The notes under the pieces: generated by a model | What the model was told of the DNA's origin: nothing | What the model saw: only the letters and a program-made list of their open reading frames with translations | Databases searched by the model: none | In this document: positions 6,525 to 13,722 of the stretch, piece by piece | How positions within the stretch are numbered: position 1 is the first letter of the stretch | How the letters are laid out: the number at the start of each line of letters is the position of its first letter | Assembly (NCBI GenBank): GCA_900766395.1 | Contig: CAAFWB010000085.1 | Location: 1-22,760 of the forward strand | DNA from: Clostridia bacterium | GTDB lineage: Bacteria > Bacillota > Clostridia > Christensenellales > UBA1242 | Length of the DNA stretch: 22,760 nucleotides | Reading direction: 5' to 3' | Made by a program: the position numbers and the translations under genes

Positions 6525-7289
6525 ATGGCAGTAACAAATATAGCGAATTTAACGTCAACAATAACAAGCACGAGCGGCACAACTTTTAACGTGTCGGCAA
6601 AAAGTAATGCTGTTGAAATTTATGATTTGACAACAGAACTTTTGGTTGTCAAAACAACGCAAAAAGAATGGACAATTCCGGGCGATAAATTAACTCTTAC
6701 AACAACAATAACAAACAACCTCAACACAAATATTTCGGACATAACAATAAAAGACACTTTGGGAACAGGTGCAAAATTTGTTGAGGGAACGCTCAAAGTC
6801 GGAATAGAAAGTTATCCTGACGACAACCCAATCACAGGTGCAACTCTTCCTGTCACAGTTGGTGGGCAAGGTGGAGAGTTGACGTTCTCATATGAAGTTG
6901 CGGTTGATGACCCTGCCGAAGTTGAAACTTTTGTTAATCAATCAAACGTTCAATTCGAAATTTCTGGAACGCAATATAATGTTTCATCAAATGAAGTTTC
7001 GGTTCATATCTTGGATAACCAAGTTTATCTTCTCAAAACCGCTGACAAAACAATTGTCAAGTCCAAAGATGTTGTCACATTCACGATTACAATAACCAAT
7101 GACGGCGAACTTGAAAACACAAACATGATGTTTTCCGATCCGCTGCCAACTGGTGCGACTTTTGTTGCGGGCAGTGTGAAGATTGATGACGAGGAGAAAG
7201 CCGACCTCAATCCAACGACTGGATTCGCTCTTTCAAATCTTGCTGCTGGCGGACAAATCAAAATTGAATTCCAAGTAACTATTGATTAA
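6525..7289 (+). CDS. DUF11 repeat protein without export signal
   Basis: This 254-residue protein is made of two Ig-like beta-sandwich DUF11 repeats, about 40-155 and 165-254. Each repeat has the pattern 'TITNNLNTNISDITIKDTL' then 'GAKFVEGTLKVG' (first), and 'TITNDGELENTNMMFSDPL' then 'GATFVAGSVKID' (second). DUF11 domains usually occur in long exported surface proteins. This one has no signal peptide, no membrane segment and no sorting motif, and it stops right after repeat two. The Thr/Asn-rich start (MAVTNIANLTSTITS) is also not a secretion signal. AGGAG lies 7-8 bases before ATG 6525. A spore-layer or cell-surface protein exported by another route, or a released cytoplasmic protein, are possible. 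The function is unknown. Confidence 0.82.
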   Translation: MAVTNIANLTSTITSTSGTTFNVSAKSNAVEIYDLTTELLVVKTTQKEWTIPGDKLTLTTTITNNLNTNISDITIKDTLGTGAKFVEGTLKVGIESYPDDNPITGATLPVTVGGQGGELTFSYEVAVDDPAEVETFVNQSNVQFEISGTQYNVSSNEVSVHILDNQVYLLKTADKTIVKSKDVVTFTITITNDGELENTNMMFSDPLPTGATFVAGSVKIDDEEKADLNPTTGFALSNLAAGGQIKIEFQVTID

Positions 7290-7384
7290 ATTTTTATTAG
7301 TATACAAAAAATTTTTCAAATTTGACTTTTCAAACTAACATTTTTTTGGTAGGATATGGCAGAAGAAAATTGGGAAAGACAAAT

Positions 7385-8911
7385 ATGAAAAAGAGAACAA
7401 AAATTCTGATTGTTGTTATTGCGCTGATTATTGCCGCATCACTTTTGGGTGCGGCTATTGCCGTTGTTTTCATCAAAAAGGGAAACGCGGGAGATGGACA
7501 AGAAAACAGACAACTTGTCACATTCTCAAATACATTTTCTGGAAAAGTTGGACAAAGTTTTGAGATTTTGGGAAAAGTGAAAAGAAATATTCCACAAATT
7601 CAAAATGAGGGCAAAAATGAACGTTATCCAACATATGGCACGAGCCTCGCAAACATCACCGACGAAGAAAAAGACAACATTATTTCGGAAGATACAATGC
7701 TCCGTGCGTCTGAGACGACATATGACTCAATGGATAGCGAGGGCAATTTGTATCTTGGAGGTGTGGCAACCGGCAAGAAACTCTACAAACACACTTCAAG
7801 TGTTGGCATGTATTATGGAGATGTTTCGGACACAGAAGAAGCAGTTGTTGAAAAAATTACTATCGAGTCACGTGAAATGCGAAATTTCATAACTGGGCTC
7901 TATGCACCAGCGGGCGAGGTCATAAAAATTGAAATATCAAGTGAAGACCTTTCCTCGATTGGCGGCGAACTTCTCGTCAGCGTTGGACAAGTCAGTCACA
8001 GAAATGTTTCGAATAACATTTGGAAAGAAAGAAACGATTTTTCACGCATGCCCAACATTGGGAATAAAATGACAATAAAAACAAAAACCGCCTATGTTGG
8101 GAACTATTTGGGTGGGCCAATTTATGTTTATCCAAAAACATTTGGCAAAAAGTTTTCGGTGACAATTTCAGGAGCTGTTCGATATCCATATTATATTCAT
8201 GGACTCACAACTCGCGAAGAAGTTGAAGAAATGAAAAACCTTTCTGCACCATATTATGATTTTGAAGTTTGGGATTTGGGTGTTCGTCACTCTGGACCAA
8301 AAAAATATGCAAACTTTGATTATGACAATTTATTTGAGGTTGGAAACTTGTGGGAAAAAATATGTCGCACAAGTCGACTGGTTCCATGTTCGGCAAATGC
8401 CGCGATTGGTGTTGGTTATGTTTATGATTGCTTTGTTGCGGCGGGTGCTGCGTGTGCTTTTCAAGGCGGTCATTCGTGGATCAACGCGCCATGCTCTTGG
8501 CTTGCGGGGGCTCTTGATTATGAGTCGATGACAAAAAATGGATTTTGGGGCATTATTCATGAATTTAACCATTTGTATCAAAGTTATGGAATGTATGAAA
8601 CAAAGACCAACGAAGTCACAAACAATGCGACAAACCTGTTGAGTTATATCCTCTACACAAATATTTCCGCGTTAAGAAGTGAAGACGATTCAACTCTTTC
8701 TGATTGGAACAGATTCACAGACCCATCTCGCAGTTTGAGGGAAACAATATCGCTTGCTGAAAGTGGTGCAGCACAACTTTCGCTTAATACTTATTCTGAC
8801 CTCATACATGCTTTTGGAGTTGATGTGTTCACAAAAGCCGCACGAGAACAAACAAAACTCGGAGTTGACGGCTGGTATGAGCAATTTCAAAAGCAACAGG
8901 ATATAACATGA
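7385..8911 (+). CDS. M60 family metallopeptidase, N-terminal part (frameshifted gene)
   Basis: The 508-residue product starts with a signal anchor (basic KKR then hydrophobic 7-30), followed by an M60-like N-terminal region and the peptidase domain. The zinc motif is HEFNH (392-396), with a third-ligand candidate Glu410 in NEVTNN. M60/enhancin-type enzymes cut heavily glycosylated proteins such as mucins outside the cell. ATG 7385 is chosen because the signal anchor begins there. Its ribosome binding site is poor (GGGAAAG), and a 10-codon frame (7356-7388) overlaps it. The frame ends early at TGA 8909-8911. The conserved continuation (SKATGYNM, TFYFEEM) is in the next frame, and adding one T to TTT at 8885-8887 rejoins both parts into 1,095 residues. 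The catalytic domain itself lies within this part. Confidence 0.88.
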   Translation: MKKRTKILIVVIALIIAASLLGAAIAVVFIKKGNAGDGQENRQLVTFSNTFSGKVGQSFEILGKVKRNIPQIQNEGKNERYPTYGTSLANITDEEKDNIISEDTMLRASETTYDSMDSEGNLYLGGVATGKKLYKHTSSVGMYYGDVSDTEEAVVEKITIESREMRNFITGLYAPAGEVIKIEISSEDLSSIGGELLVSVGQVSHRNVSNNIWKERNDFSRMPNIGNKMTIKTKTAYVGNYLGGPIYVYPKTFGKKFSVTISGAVRYPYYIHGLTTREEVEEMKNLSAPYYDFEVWDLGVRHSGPKKYANFDYDNLFEVGNLWEKICRTSRLVPCSANAAIGVGYVYDCFVAAGAACAFQGGHSWINAPCSWLAGALDYESMTKNGFWGIIHEFNHLYQSYGMYETKTNEVTNNATNLLSYILYTNISALRSEDDSTLSDWNRFTDPSRSLRETISLAESGAAQLSLNTYSDLIHAFGVDVFTKAAREQTKLGVDGWYEQFQKQQDIT

Positions 8912-10671
8912 CCTTCTATTTTGAAGAAATGTTGCATCAAACAATATCCGATGAAATGAAAGCAATTTATGATGATTCAAGCAAAATTACATTTGTGCCA
9001 GTTGCTTCGCTTTTCCAAACCGGAAGAAATTATTTTTCACAAGGGGAAGAAGTGTTTGTTGAAACCGTCAGACCATATGAAATTGAAAAAGGCGAGCCAT
9101 ATGTTTTGAACTTCAACGAGCGCCTTGTTGTCCCAAGCGGATTTAGTTTTAAAATAAAAAGCATAAGCAGTCCTGAGCATGGAAAACTTGAAAAACAAGA
9201 GGAAAATATTTATAAATTTATTCCTGACGAAAATGAGTATTCGGGGACAATCAAAGTTGTTATTGAACTTGAAAATCCTCAAATCAAAACCAAAGATGTC
9301 ACGCTCACTTTGAATTTCCGTCAACGCATAACAAATTTGCTGTCCATCACAAGATATGCTTATTCAAATCGAGTCTATAACAGTGTTAACGATGCGCTCG
9401 AAAACGACTTTTCGGGATATGAGAGTATGACTCAAAGCAAAAGCAGCTCAACTTTCCTCAATAAAATTGCAAATAATCATATTGGCATTGTTGAAGGGAA
9501 AATCTATATCCCAGAGGACGGCGAATATGCATTTTGTTTGAGGTCGGGAAGAGGTAACAACACATTGTGGCTTTCAGTTAATCAAAAAGACAACTTGCAA
9601 CAAGTTTTGTCGCTCAATTCTGATCATGGCGGATTTGCTTCATCTGGGGAACATGTCGTGAAATACAACCTCAAAGCAGGAGATTTTGTATATTTCAAAG
9701 AAATTACACTTTCACGCCATGCCTACAATGATGCGTTCACAGAACTGGGCTGGGCAAATTTGACAAAAAATGAAAACATGGTGACAATTCCTTCAAAATA
9801 TCTCTATAACAAAGATATTGAAAAAACAGAATATTCATTTGAAACGCCAGAAGTTTATAAACGAAATTATCAAGAAAGTGTCTCTCTTTCAAAAGCGGAT
9901 TTGTCAAAGCAAAGCATTGTCAGTGTAAATCATTCAAGTTGGAGTAACGCTCAATCAATCCAAAACATTTTGGATGGAAATCTTGACACATTTTATCATA
10001 ATAATCAAAACAATTTTGTCAGCGAAGACAATCCGTTTGAGCTTGAAGTTGATTTGGGAGAAATTGTTCGATGCAACAAAATCACAATCACAAGTCGAAA
10101 AAGCGGACAACTCAATTTGCCTTCAACATTCGAGTTGTATGGCGGAAAAACGCAAGACGAAATGAATTTGCTTGGAAATTATGTTGACCTTCCGCTAAAA
10201 TCAAATACGATTGAGGCAACATTTGATGACGCCGAAATAAAGTATTATAAAATTGTCGTCACAGACACAAAATCTGCGACTTCTGGAAATAAATATGTGA
10301 CAATTGCTCAAATTGATTTGGAATATATTTTTGCGGGAGTTGAGAAAACTCCATTTGACCTCAAATACTACAAAACAGATTCAACCAATTTCTTAAAGTT
10401 AAAAATGCAAAGCACTTATGGATGGGTGACAAGCGGAAACGGAGAAATTGAATATGAGTTTGAAGACACGGGCATCGTGTTTTTTGCAAGACAAACTGAC
10501 GCTTGCAAAATCAAAGTGGAAATTGACGGCGAAGTTCACGAACAAGAACTTTTTGCAAGTGGCGAAAAACAAATGTTTTTCATTGCAACAAATCTTCAAA
10601 ACAAAAATCACAAATTAAAAATTATTGTTTTGAAAGGGAATTTAAATATTGATTCATTCATAACAAAATAA
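8908..10671 (+). CDS. M60 metallopeptidase, C-terminal accessory part (PA14-like, F5/8 type C)
   Basis: These 587 codons hold the rest of the split M60 protein. Residues 1-45 (TFYFEEM..., VPVASLFQTGR) are the end of the peptidase domain. About 60-138 is a beta domain. About 145-290 is PA14-like (VEGKIYIPEDGEYAFCLRSG, WLSVNQ). About 335-475 is an F5/8 type C / CBM32-like discoidin domain (ILDGNLDTFYHNN, FELEVDLGEIVRCNKITI, YYKIVVTD). The last 110 residues form another beta-sandwich. Such domains bind glycans. ATG 8908 overlaps the upstream TGA (ATGA), so re-initiation is formally possible. The product would lack a signal peptide and half a domain, so I read it as a fragment, not a gene of its own. 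The true frame probably enters at about 8887. Confidence 0.85.
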   Translation: MTFYFEEMLHQTISDEMKAIYDDSSKITFVPVASLFQTGRNYFSQGEEVFVETVRPYEIEKGEPYVLNFNERLVVPSGFSFKIKSISSPEHGKLEKQEENIYKFIPDENEYSGTIKVVIELENPQIKTKDVTLTLNFRQRITNLLSITRYAYSNRVYNSVNDALENDFSGYESMTQSKSSSTFLNKIANNHIGIVEGKIYIPEDGEYAFCLRSGRGNNTLWLSVNQKDNLQQVLSLNSDHGGFASSGEHVVKYNLKAGDFVYFKEITLSRHAYNDAFTELGWANLTKNENMVTIPSKYLYNKDIEKTEYSFETPEVYKRNYQESVSLSKADLSKQSIVSVNHSSWSNAQSIQNILDGNLDTFYHNNQNNFVSEDNPFELEVDLGEIVRCNKITITSRKSGQLNLPSTFELYGGKTQDEMNLLGNYVDLPLKSNTIEATFDDAEIKYYKIVVTDTKSATSGNKYVTIAQIDLEYIFAGVEKTPFDLKYYKTDSTNFLKLKMQSTYGWVTSGNGEIEYEFEDTGIVFFARQTDACKIKVEIDGEVHEQELFASGEKQMFFIATNLQNKNHKLKIIVLKGNLNIDSFITK

Positions 10672-10704
10672 AAAAATCCACCAATTATTTGGTGGATTCT
10701 TTGT
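10670..10704. terminator. Bidirectional terminator between M60 and HAD genes
   Basis: A perfect 10-bp stem AATCCACCAA (10675-10684) and TTGGTGGATT (10689-10698) with loop TTAT is flanked by an A-run on the left (a U-tract for the minus strand) and CTTTGTTT on the right. The minus-strand gene's TAA stop (10687-10685) lies in the loop, so one hairpin serves both converging genes. Confidence 0.85.
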
Positions 10705-11188
10705 TTAAGGCGTTTTTCAAATATTTTGAAACATCTTCGCGACTTAATGAGTGAGAAAATATGTTTGTTTTTATGATTTTGTCGCTTGAAAAATATTTGT
10801 GGAAATCAAAACTTTCATCGTCAATTATAACAAAATATTGTGTTCTGTTTGTTCCAAAAAATCTCAAAATTTCTTCACCGCGGCGACTTGGGTCTGACGA
10901 AATTGGTGTTGCCAAAAGTGGCTTGTCAAATTTTAGTCCATTAAGACGTAATAATTTGTTTGTGATGTTCATGTCTTGACGCCATGTTGAAGAAATGACG
11001 AGAAAACAATTATATTTTCTTCCGAGAGTCCTCAAGAGGTGGTTGAGTGCTGACATGCTTTCGGGATTAAATTGTTCCCAAAAAAATTCTTTTTTTGAAC
11101 CTTTTTCAATTTGTGATTTACGCCATTCCCAGTCCCACAAAACGCCATCGATATCCAAAAACACATAAAAATTTTCTTTTTTGTTCAT
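10685..11188 (-). CDS. HAD-fold phosphatase domain protein (RNA-repair-associated HAD type)
   Basis: This 167-residue single-domain HAD protein has motif I FLDIDGVLWDW (10-20, nucleophile Asp12 and Asp14), motif II VISSTW (64-69) and motif IV VIIDDE (120-125). It resembles the small HAD phosphatase domain found in 'Swiss army knife' RNA repair proteins, in which it would act on phosphate ends, but the family call is from motifs only. ATG 11188 is chosen because GATGAGGAA is 5-6 bases upstream. A longer frame to 11233 has no such site. It is convergent with the M60 gene, shares its terminator, and is divergent from tRNA-Ser. The substrate is unknown. Confidence 0.78.
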   Translation of the reverse strand: MNKKENFYVFLDIDGVLWDWEWRKSQIEKGSKKEFFWEQFNPESMSALNHLLRTLGRKYNCFLVISSTWRQDMNITNKLLRLNGLKFDKPLLATPISSDPSRRGEEILRFFGTNRTQYFVIIDDESFDFHKYFSSDKIIKTNIFSHSLSREDVSKYLKNALNKESTK

Positions 11189-11265
11189 TTTTTCCTCATC
11201 AAATATATTAGCATAATTAAGCTTGTTTGACAAATTATATTTTTTGTTGCAATCTTAAAAAATAA

Positions 11266-11294
11266 TTGACACCACCCCTTTTGTGTGTTAAAAT
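11266..11294 (+). promoter_or_regulatory. Strong sigma-A promoter of tRNA-Ser
   Basis: TTGACA (11266-11271), a 17-base spacer and TAAAAT (11289-11294) place transcription start near 11301, about 14 bases before the mature tRNA. This is near consensus, as expected for a stable RNA. Confidence 0.85.
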
Positions 11295-11314
11295 TGCAAA
11301 GCATTTAAATATTT

Positions 11315-11405
11315 GCAGAAGTACCCAAGTGGTTGAAGGGGCTCCCCTGCTAAGGGAGTAGGCTTGTAAAAGGGCGCGAGGGTTCAAATCCCTCCTTCTG
11401 CGCCA
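11315..11405 (+). tRNA. tRNA-Ser(GCU)
   Basis: This 91-base class II tRNA has an acceptor stem GCAGAAG (11315-11321) paired with CTTCTGC (11395-11401), discriminator G and encoded CCA. The anticodon stem is CTCCC/GGGAG with loop CTGCTAA, so the anticodon is GCT (11349-11351), reading AGC/AGU serine codons. It has a long variable arm and a T-arm GAGGG-TTCAAAT-CCCTC. A strong promoter lies upstream and a terminator immediately follows. Confidence 0.97.
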
Positions 11406-11410
11406 AAAGG

Positions 11411-11430
11411 ACACCGTAAGGTGTTTTTTT
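11411..11430 (+). terminator. Terminator of tRNA-Ser
   Basis: Stem ACACC/GGTGT (11411-11415, 11420-11424) with a GTAA loop is followed by a T-run to 11430, six bases after the tRNA CCA end. Confidence 0.8.
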
Positions 11431-11485
11431 GTTCAAGCGAAGGAGGGGTTCTCGCATAGCGTTGCCGACTGAATGGGGCAAAAGG

Positions 11486-11504
11486 ACACCATAAGGTGTT
11501 TTTT
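11486..11504 (+). terminator. Second copy of the tRNA terminator
   Basis: Stem ACACC/GGTGT (11486-11490, 11495-11499) with loop ATAA is followed by a T-run. It is a near-identical duplicate of the terminator 75 bases upstream and may act as a backup. Confidence 0.65.
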
Positions 11505-11527
11505 GTTTTGTGTCGCAAGATTAATTA

Positions 11528-11556
11528 TTGTGAAAATTTGAATATTATGTTAATAT
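11528..11556 (+). promoter_or_regulatory. sigma-A promoter of the second HAD gene
   Basis: TTGTGA (11528-11533), a 17-base spacer and TAATAT (11551-11556) put transcription start near 11563, leaving a very short leader with GAGGT before ATG 11572. Confidence 0.6.
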
Positions 11557-11571
11557 GCTTTTGAGGTATTT

Positions 11572-12060
11572 ATGTTAAAAGATGAAATTATTGAAAAAGC
11601 AAAGCAAAAACCATTTAGGGTGTATTTCGACATGGACGGAGTATGCTCGGAAGAGCGAACTGGTGAACATGATTTGATTGTTGCAAATGCGAAAGATTTT
11701 TATCTTAAAAAACGACCAATGAAAACGATGTTGAGGGTTATGCAAGAACTGCATGACGCGGGGGTCGAAATCGGGATTTTGAGCAGCTGCTGGTATTTGG
11801 AGCAAGCAGACCAAAAAAGGCGATGGCTCAAAACTAATGCTCCATTTGTTGAAGATAAAAATGAACATTTTGTTGTATATGAAACAATAAATTTCACGGA
11901 AGAGGAAAAACCCTATCTCAAAGCATGGGAACTTGAAAAAATCACAAAAGGTTATGACGGTGAGTTTTTGCTGATTGAAGACAGGCACGCAAACATCAAG
12001 GCAGCAAACAAATATTTTGGCAGACTGGTTGCGGAGCACGTGTCTTGCCTTGTTGAATAA
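11572..12060 (+). CDS. HAD-superfamily hydrolase, small 5'-nucleotidase-like
   Basis: This 162-residue HAD-fold protein has motif I VYFDMDGVCSE (18-28, Asp20 and Asp22), motif II ILSSCW (69-74), a Lys in EEKPYLKAWELEK (motif III region, 111-123) and motif IV LIEDRHANI (134-142, Asp137). The layout resembles small 5'(3')-deoxyribonucleotidase-like phosphatases. No cap domain is evident. GAGGT lies six bases before ATG 11572. It is a different subfamily from the HAD gene on the other side of tRNA-Ser (little identity beyond the motifs). The next promoter begins directly after its stop, so it is a single-gene unit. The substrate is unknown. Confidence 0.8.
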   Translation: MLKDEIIEKAKQKPFRVYFDMDGVCSEERTGEHDLIVANAKDFYLKKRPMKTMLRVMQELHDAGVEIGILSSCWYLEQADQKRRWLKTNAPFVEDKNEHFVVYETINFTEEEKPYLKAWELEKITKGYDGEFLLIEDRHANIKAANKYFGRLVAEHVSCLVE

Positions 12061-12062
12061 CA

Positions 12063-12091
12063 TTGACAAAAATGACTTCAAATTATATAAT
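12063..12091 (+). promoter_or_regulatory. Perfect consensus sigma-A promoter of the coaE-maf operon
   Basis: TTGACA (12063-12068), exactly 17 bases, then TATAAT (12086-12091): both boxes match consensus completely. Transcription should start near 12098, giving a 15-base leader with GGAGG. Confidence 0.88.
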
Positions 12092-12113
12092 AAAAGATAA
12101 ATTTGGAGGAAAT

Positions 12114-12491
12114 ATGAAACACGAATTCAGAGCATTGGCAAAAGGTGTTGTTGGTGGAGAATATGTTTTTGATGAGTTTGAAGCAAAAACAATGATTTTG
12201 GCAAGTCGCAACAATGGTCCATTTGAACTTGCTTTTTATGAACAATCAATTTCTGTTGGCGATAAAAATTTTGTTAAGTTTGTTTCTGATGAAGAGTTTG
12301 TCTCTGTGAAGGATGTTGTGGTTATGCAGAGCAATTCGCAAGATTATTCGCAACATGTTGCAAGAAATATGAAGTGGGAATTTTTGAAAGAAAATCCAAC
12401 TCCAACATTGAGAGAGGTTCGTGCTTTGAACAAGCGAATCATCAACACTCAAATCAACATAAAAAATAATGAGAGCATGAATGAGAAATAA
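12114..12491 (+). CDS. Hypothetical protein, first gene of coaE-maf operon
   Basis: This 125-residue soluble protein is of a family I do not recognise. ATG 12114 is set by GGAGGAAAT right upstream and by the perfect promoter. An in-frame start at 12063 would lie inside the promoter. It starts MKHEFRALAKGVVGGEYVF and is mixed alpha/beta (alternating strands to about residue 75), then helical and basic (LREVRALNKRIINT), with an Asn-rich tail. There is no signal peptide, membrane segment or known catalytic motif. Its last 11 bases overlap the start of coaE, so translation of coaE is probably coupled to it. Its strong promoter suggests it is well expressed. Confidence 0.75.
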   Translation: MKHEFRALAKGVVGGEYVFDEFEAKTMILASRNNGPFELAFYEQSISVGDKNFVKFVSDEEFVSVKDVVVMQSNSQDYSQHVARNMKWEFLKENPTPTLREVRALNKRIINTQINIKNNESMNEK

Positions 12492-13095
12492 AAACTTTAT
12501 TGTGTGTGTCACAGGAAAATCCGGGGTAGGCAAGTCAATGTTTTCAAAAATGTTGGCTGCCCGCCTTGATTTTTTCTATATCGATATTGACAAAATTGGG
12601 CATAAGATTTATGAAGACAAAAAAGTTGTTGAAAAGGTAGAAAGCATTTTTCAGCAAAAACTAACTGATGAGAATGGAAACTTTGACAGAAAGCGGCTTG
12701 GCGGAATTTTGTTTTCCGAAAAAAATTTGTCAAAAGTTGAAAAATTTAATAATTTCACAAAGCGTTGTATGCAATTCATGATTAATAATGAACTTTCTCA
12801 TCACAAAAATGTTGTTTTGGATTGGATTCTTTTGCCAAAAACGATATACTGGAAGGGGTCAGATTACAAAATTTTGATTCGCCCGCAAAATGATGAAGAA
12901 AGATTTCGTCATTTTAAAAATCGGGACGGACTGAGTGAAGAATATCTGAAACTCAGAGACTGTGCGGGGATTGATTATGAAGACTGCGATTTTGATTTCG
13001 TTATCACCAACGATTATCAAATGAGTGATTTTGAAGAAAACTTGACGCGTGTGCAAGAAAAAATTTTGATGCAGATGAGGAAAAAATATGAGTGA
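12481..13095 (+). CDS. coaE: Dephospho-CoA kinase-like P-loop kinase
   Basis: This 204-residue kinase is probably dephospho-CoA kinase, the last step of coenzyme A synthesis (ATP-dependent 3'-phosphorylation). The Walker A motif is GKSGVGKS (12-19). The following DFFYIDIDKIGHKIYED matches the family's 'D.D.i.H' substrate region, and FDRKRLGGILFSE matches the conserved '..dR..L...vF..'. It is divergent in the lid region, so the assignment is good but not certain. ATG 12481 overlaps the end of the previous gene by 11 bases, and the binding site (GAGAG) is weak, which points to translational coupling. It overlaps maf by eight bases at its own end. Confidence 0.82.
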   Translation: MRNKNFIVCVTGKSGVGKSMFSKMLAARLDFFYIDIDKIGHKIYEDKKVVEKVESIFQQKLTDENGNFDRKRLGGILFSEKNLSKVEKFNNFTKRCMQFMINNELSHHKNVVLDWILLPKTIYWKGSDYKILIRPQNDEERFRHFKNRDGLSEEYLKLRDCAGIDYEDCDFDFVITNDYQMSDFEENLTRVQEKILMQMRKKYE

Positions 13096-13675
13096 AACAA
13101 AAATTATTTTGGCAAGCAAAAGCCCAAGAAGAAAAGAACTTTTGGCAACAATATTTGACGAGTTTGAATGCATTCCAAGCGACAAAAATGAAGACATGAC
13201 AAAAAAGATGAAGATAACTGAACTCGCAAAAAATCTTAGCGGTCAAAAAGCCGAAGATATTTTTTCAAAAACAGAAGGCAATCGTGTGATTATCGGCTCG
13301 GACACAATGGTTGTGCTTGGAAATAAAATTTATGGCAAACCAAAGGACGAAAACGATGCATTTTTTATGCTCAAATCTTTGAGTGGCAAAACTCATAAAG
13401 TTGTCACAGGAATTTATGTGATTAAATTTGAAGAAGGAATAAAAACCGTTTTGAGTGATGCGGTTGTGTCAAAAGTTAAATTTGCAAAAATGTGCGACGA
13501 CGAGATTTGGGAATACATAAAATCAGGGGAGCCAATGGACAAGGCGGGAGCGTATGGTTGTCAAGGGCTTGCAAGAAAACACATTGAAAAAATAGATGGC
13601 GACTTTTTTGCTGTTATGGGTCTTCCCGTTCACAAAACATATGAAATTTGCAAAAAATTGGACGTCATAGTTTAA
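13088..13675 (+). CDS. maf: Maf-type nucleotide pyrophosphatase
   Basis: This 195-residue Maf/Ham1-fold pyrophosphatase removes non-standard or excess nucleoside triphosphates (dTTP/UTP-like subfamilies) and is linked to septum formation and house-cleaning. Motifs: LASKSPRRKELL (8-19), SDTMV with catalytic Asp72 (71-75), GKPKDENDAFFMLKSLSGKTH (first family motif after it, 83-103), and DKAGAYGCQG (151-160). Start ATG 13088 has GAGGAA eight bases upstream, inside coaE. The length is normal for the family. It is the last gene of the operon. No terminator is obvious, but the next gene has its own promoter 12 bases downstream. Confidence 0.95.
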   Translation: MSETKIILASKSPRRKELLATIFDEFECIPSDKNEDMTKKMKITELAKNLSGQKAEDIFSKTEGNRVIIGSDTMVVLGNKIYGKPKDENDAFFMLKSLSGKTHKVVTGIYVIKFEEGIKTVLSDAVVSKVKFAKMCDDEIWEYIKSGEPMDKAGAYGCQGLARKHIEKIDGDFFAVMGLPVHKTYEICKKLDVIV

Positions 13676-13686
13676 ATTTTTTGCTA

Positions 13687-13715
13687 TTGACATAAAATTA
13701 TAATTAAATTAATAT
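13687..13715 (+). promoter_or_regulatory. Probable leaderless promoter of the GDPD-like gene
   Basis: TTGACA (13687-13692), 17 bases, then TAATAT (13710-13715) is followed seven bases later by ATG 13723. Transcription should begin at or next to that ATG. An upstream ATG at 13714 overlaps the -10 box itself. There is no ribosome binding site for either ATG. Confidence 0.6.
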
Positions 13716-13722
13716 GAAAATA

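Larger units (their letters stand above)
11404..11505 (+). repeat. 75-bp-offset duplication of the tRNA 3' flank and terminator
   Basis: CAAAAGGACACC-R-TAAGGTGTTTTTT occurs at 11404-11429 and again at 11479-11504, differing only at the loop base (G or A) and by one T in run length. The 75-base offset is about the length of a tRNA gene. The unit between the copies is not a tRNA now but may be the remains of one. It also contains GAAGGAGGG (11439-11447), the exact complement of CCCTCCTTC in the tRNA 3' half (11390-11398). Confidence 0.6.

Noticed and set aside
8881..8911. Programmed -1 ribosomal frameshift in the M60 gene
   Set aside because: No X-XXY-YYZ slippery heptamer is in frame before the stop, and no clear downstream structure was seen. 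A one-base deletion in TTT explains the data more simply.
11575..12081. Minus-strand open frame of 168 codons opposite the second HAD gene
   Set aside because: It is an antisense shadow of a gene with clear HAD motifs and a ribosome binding site; the composition is atypical.
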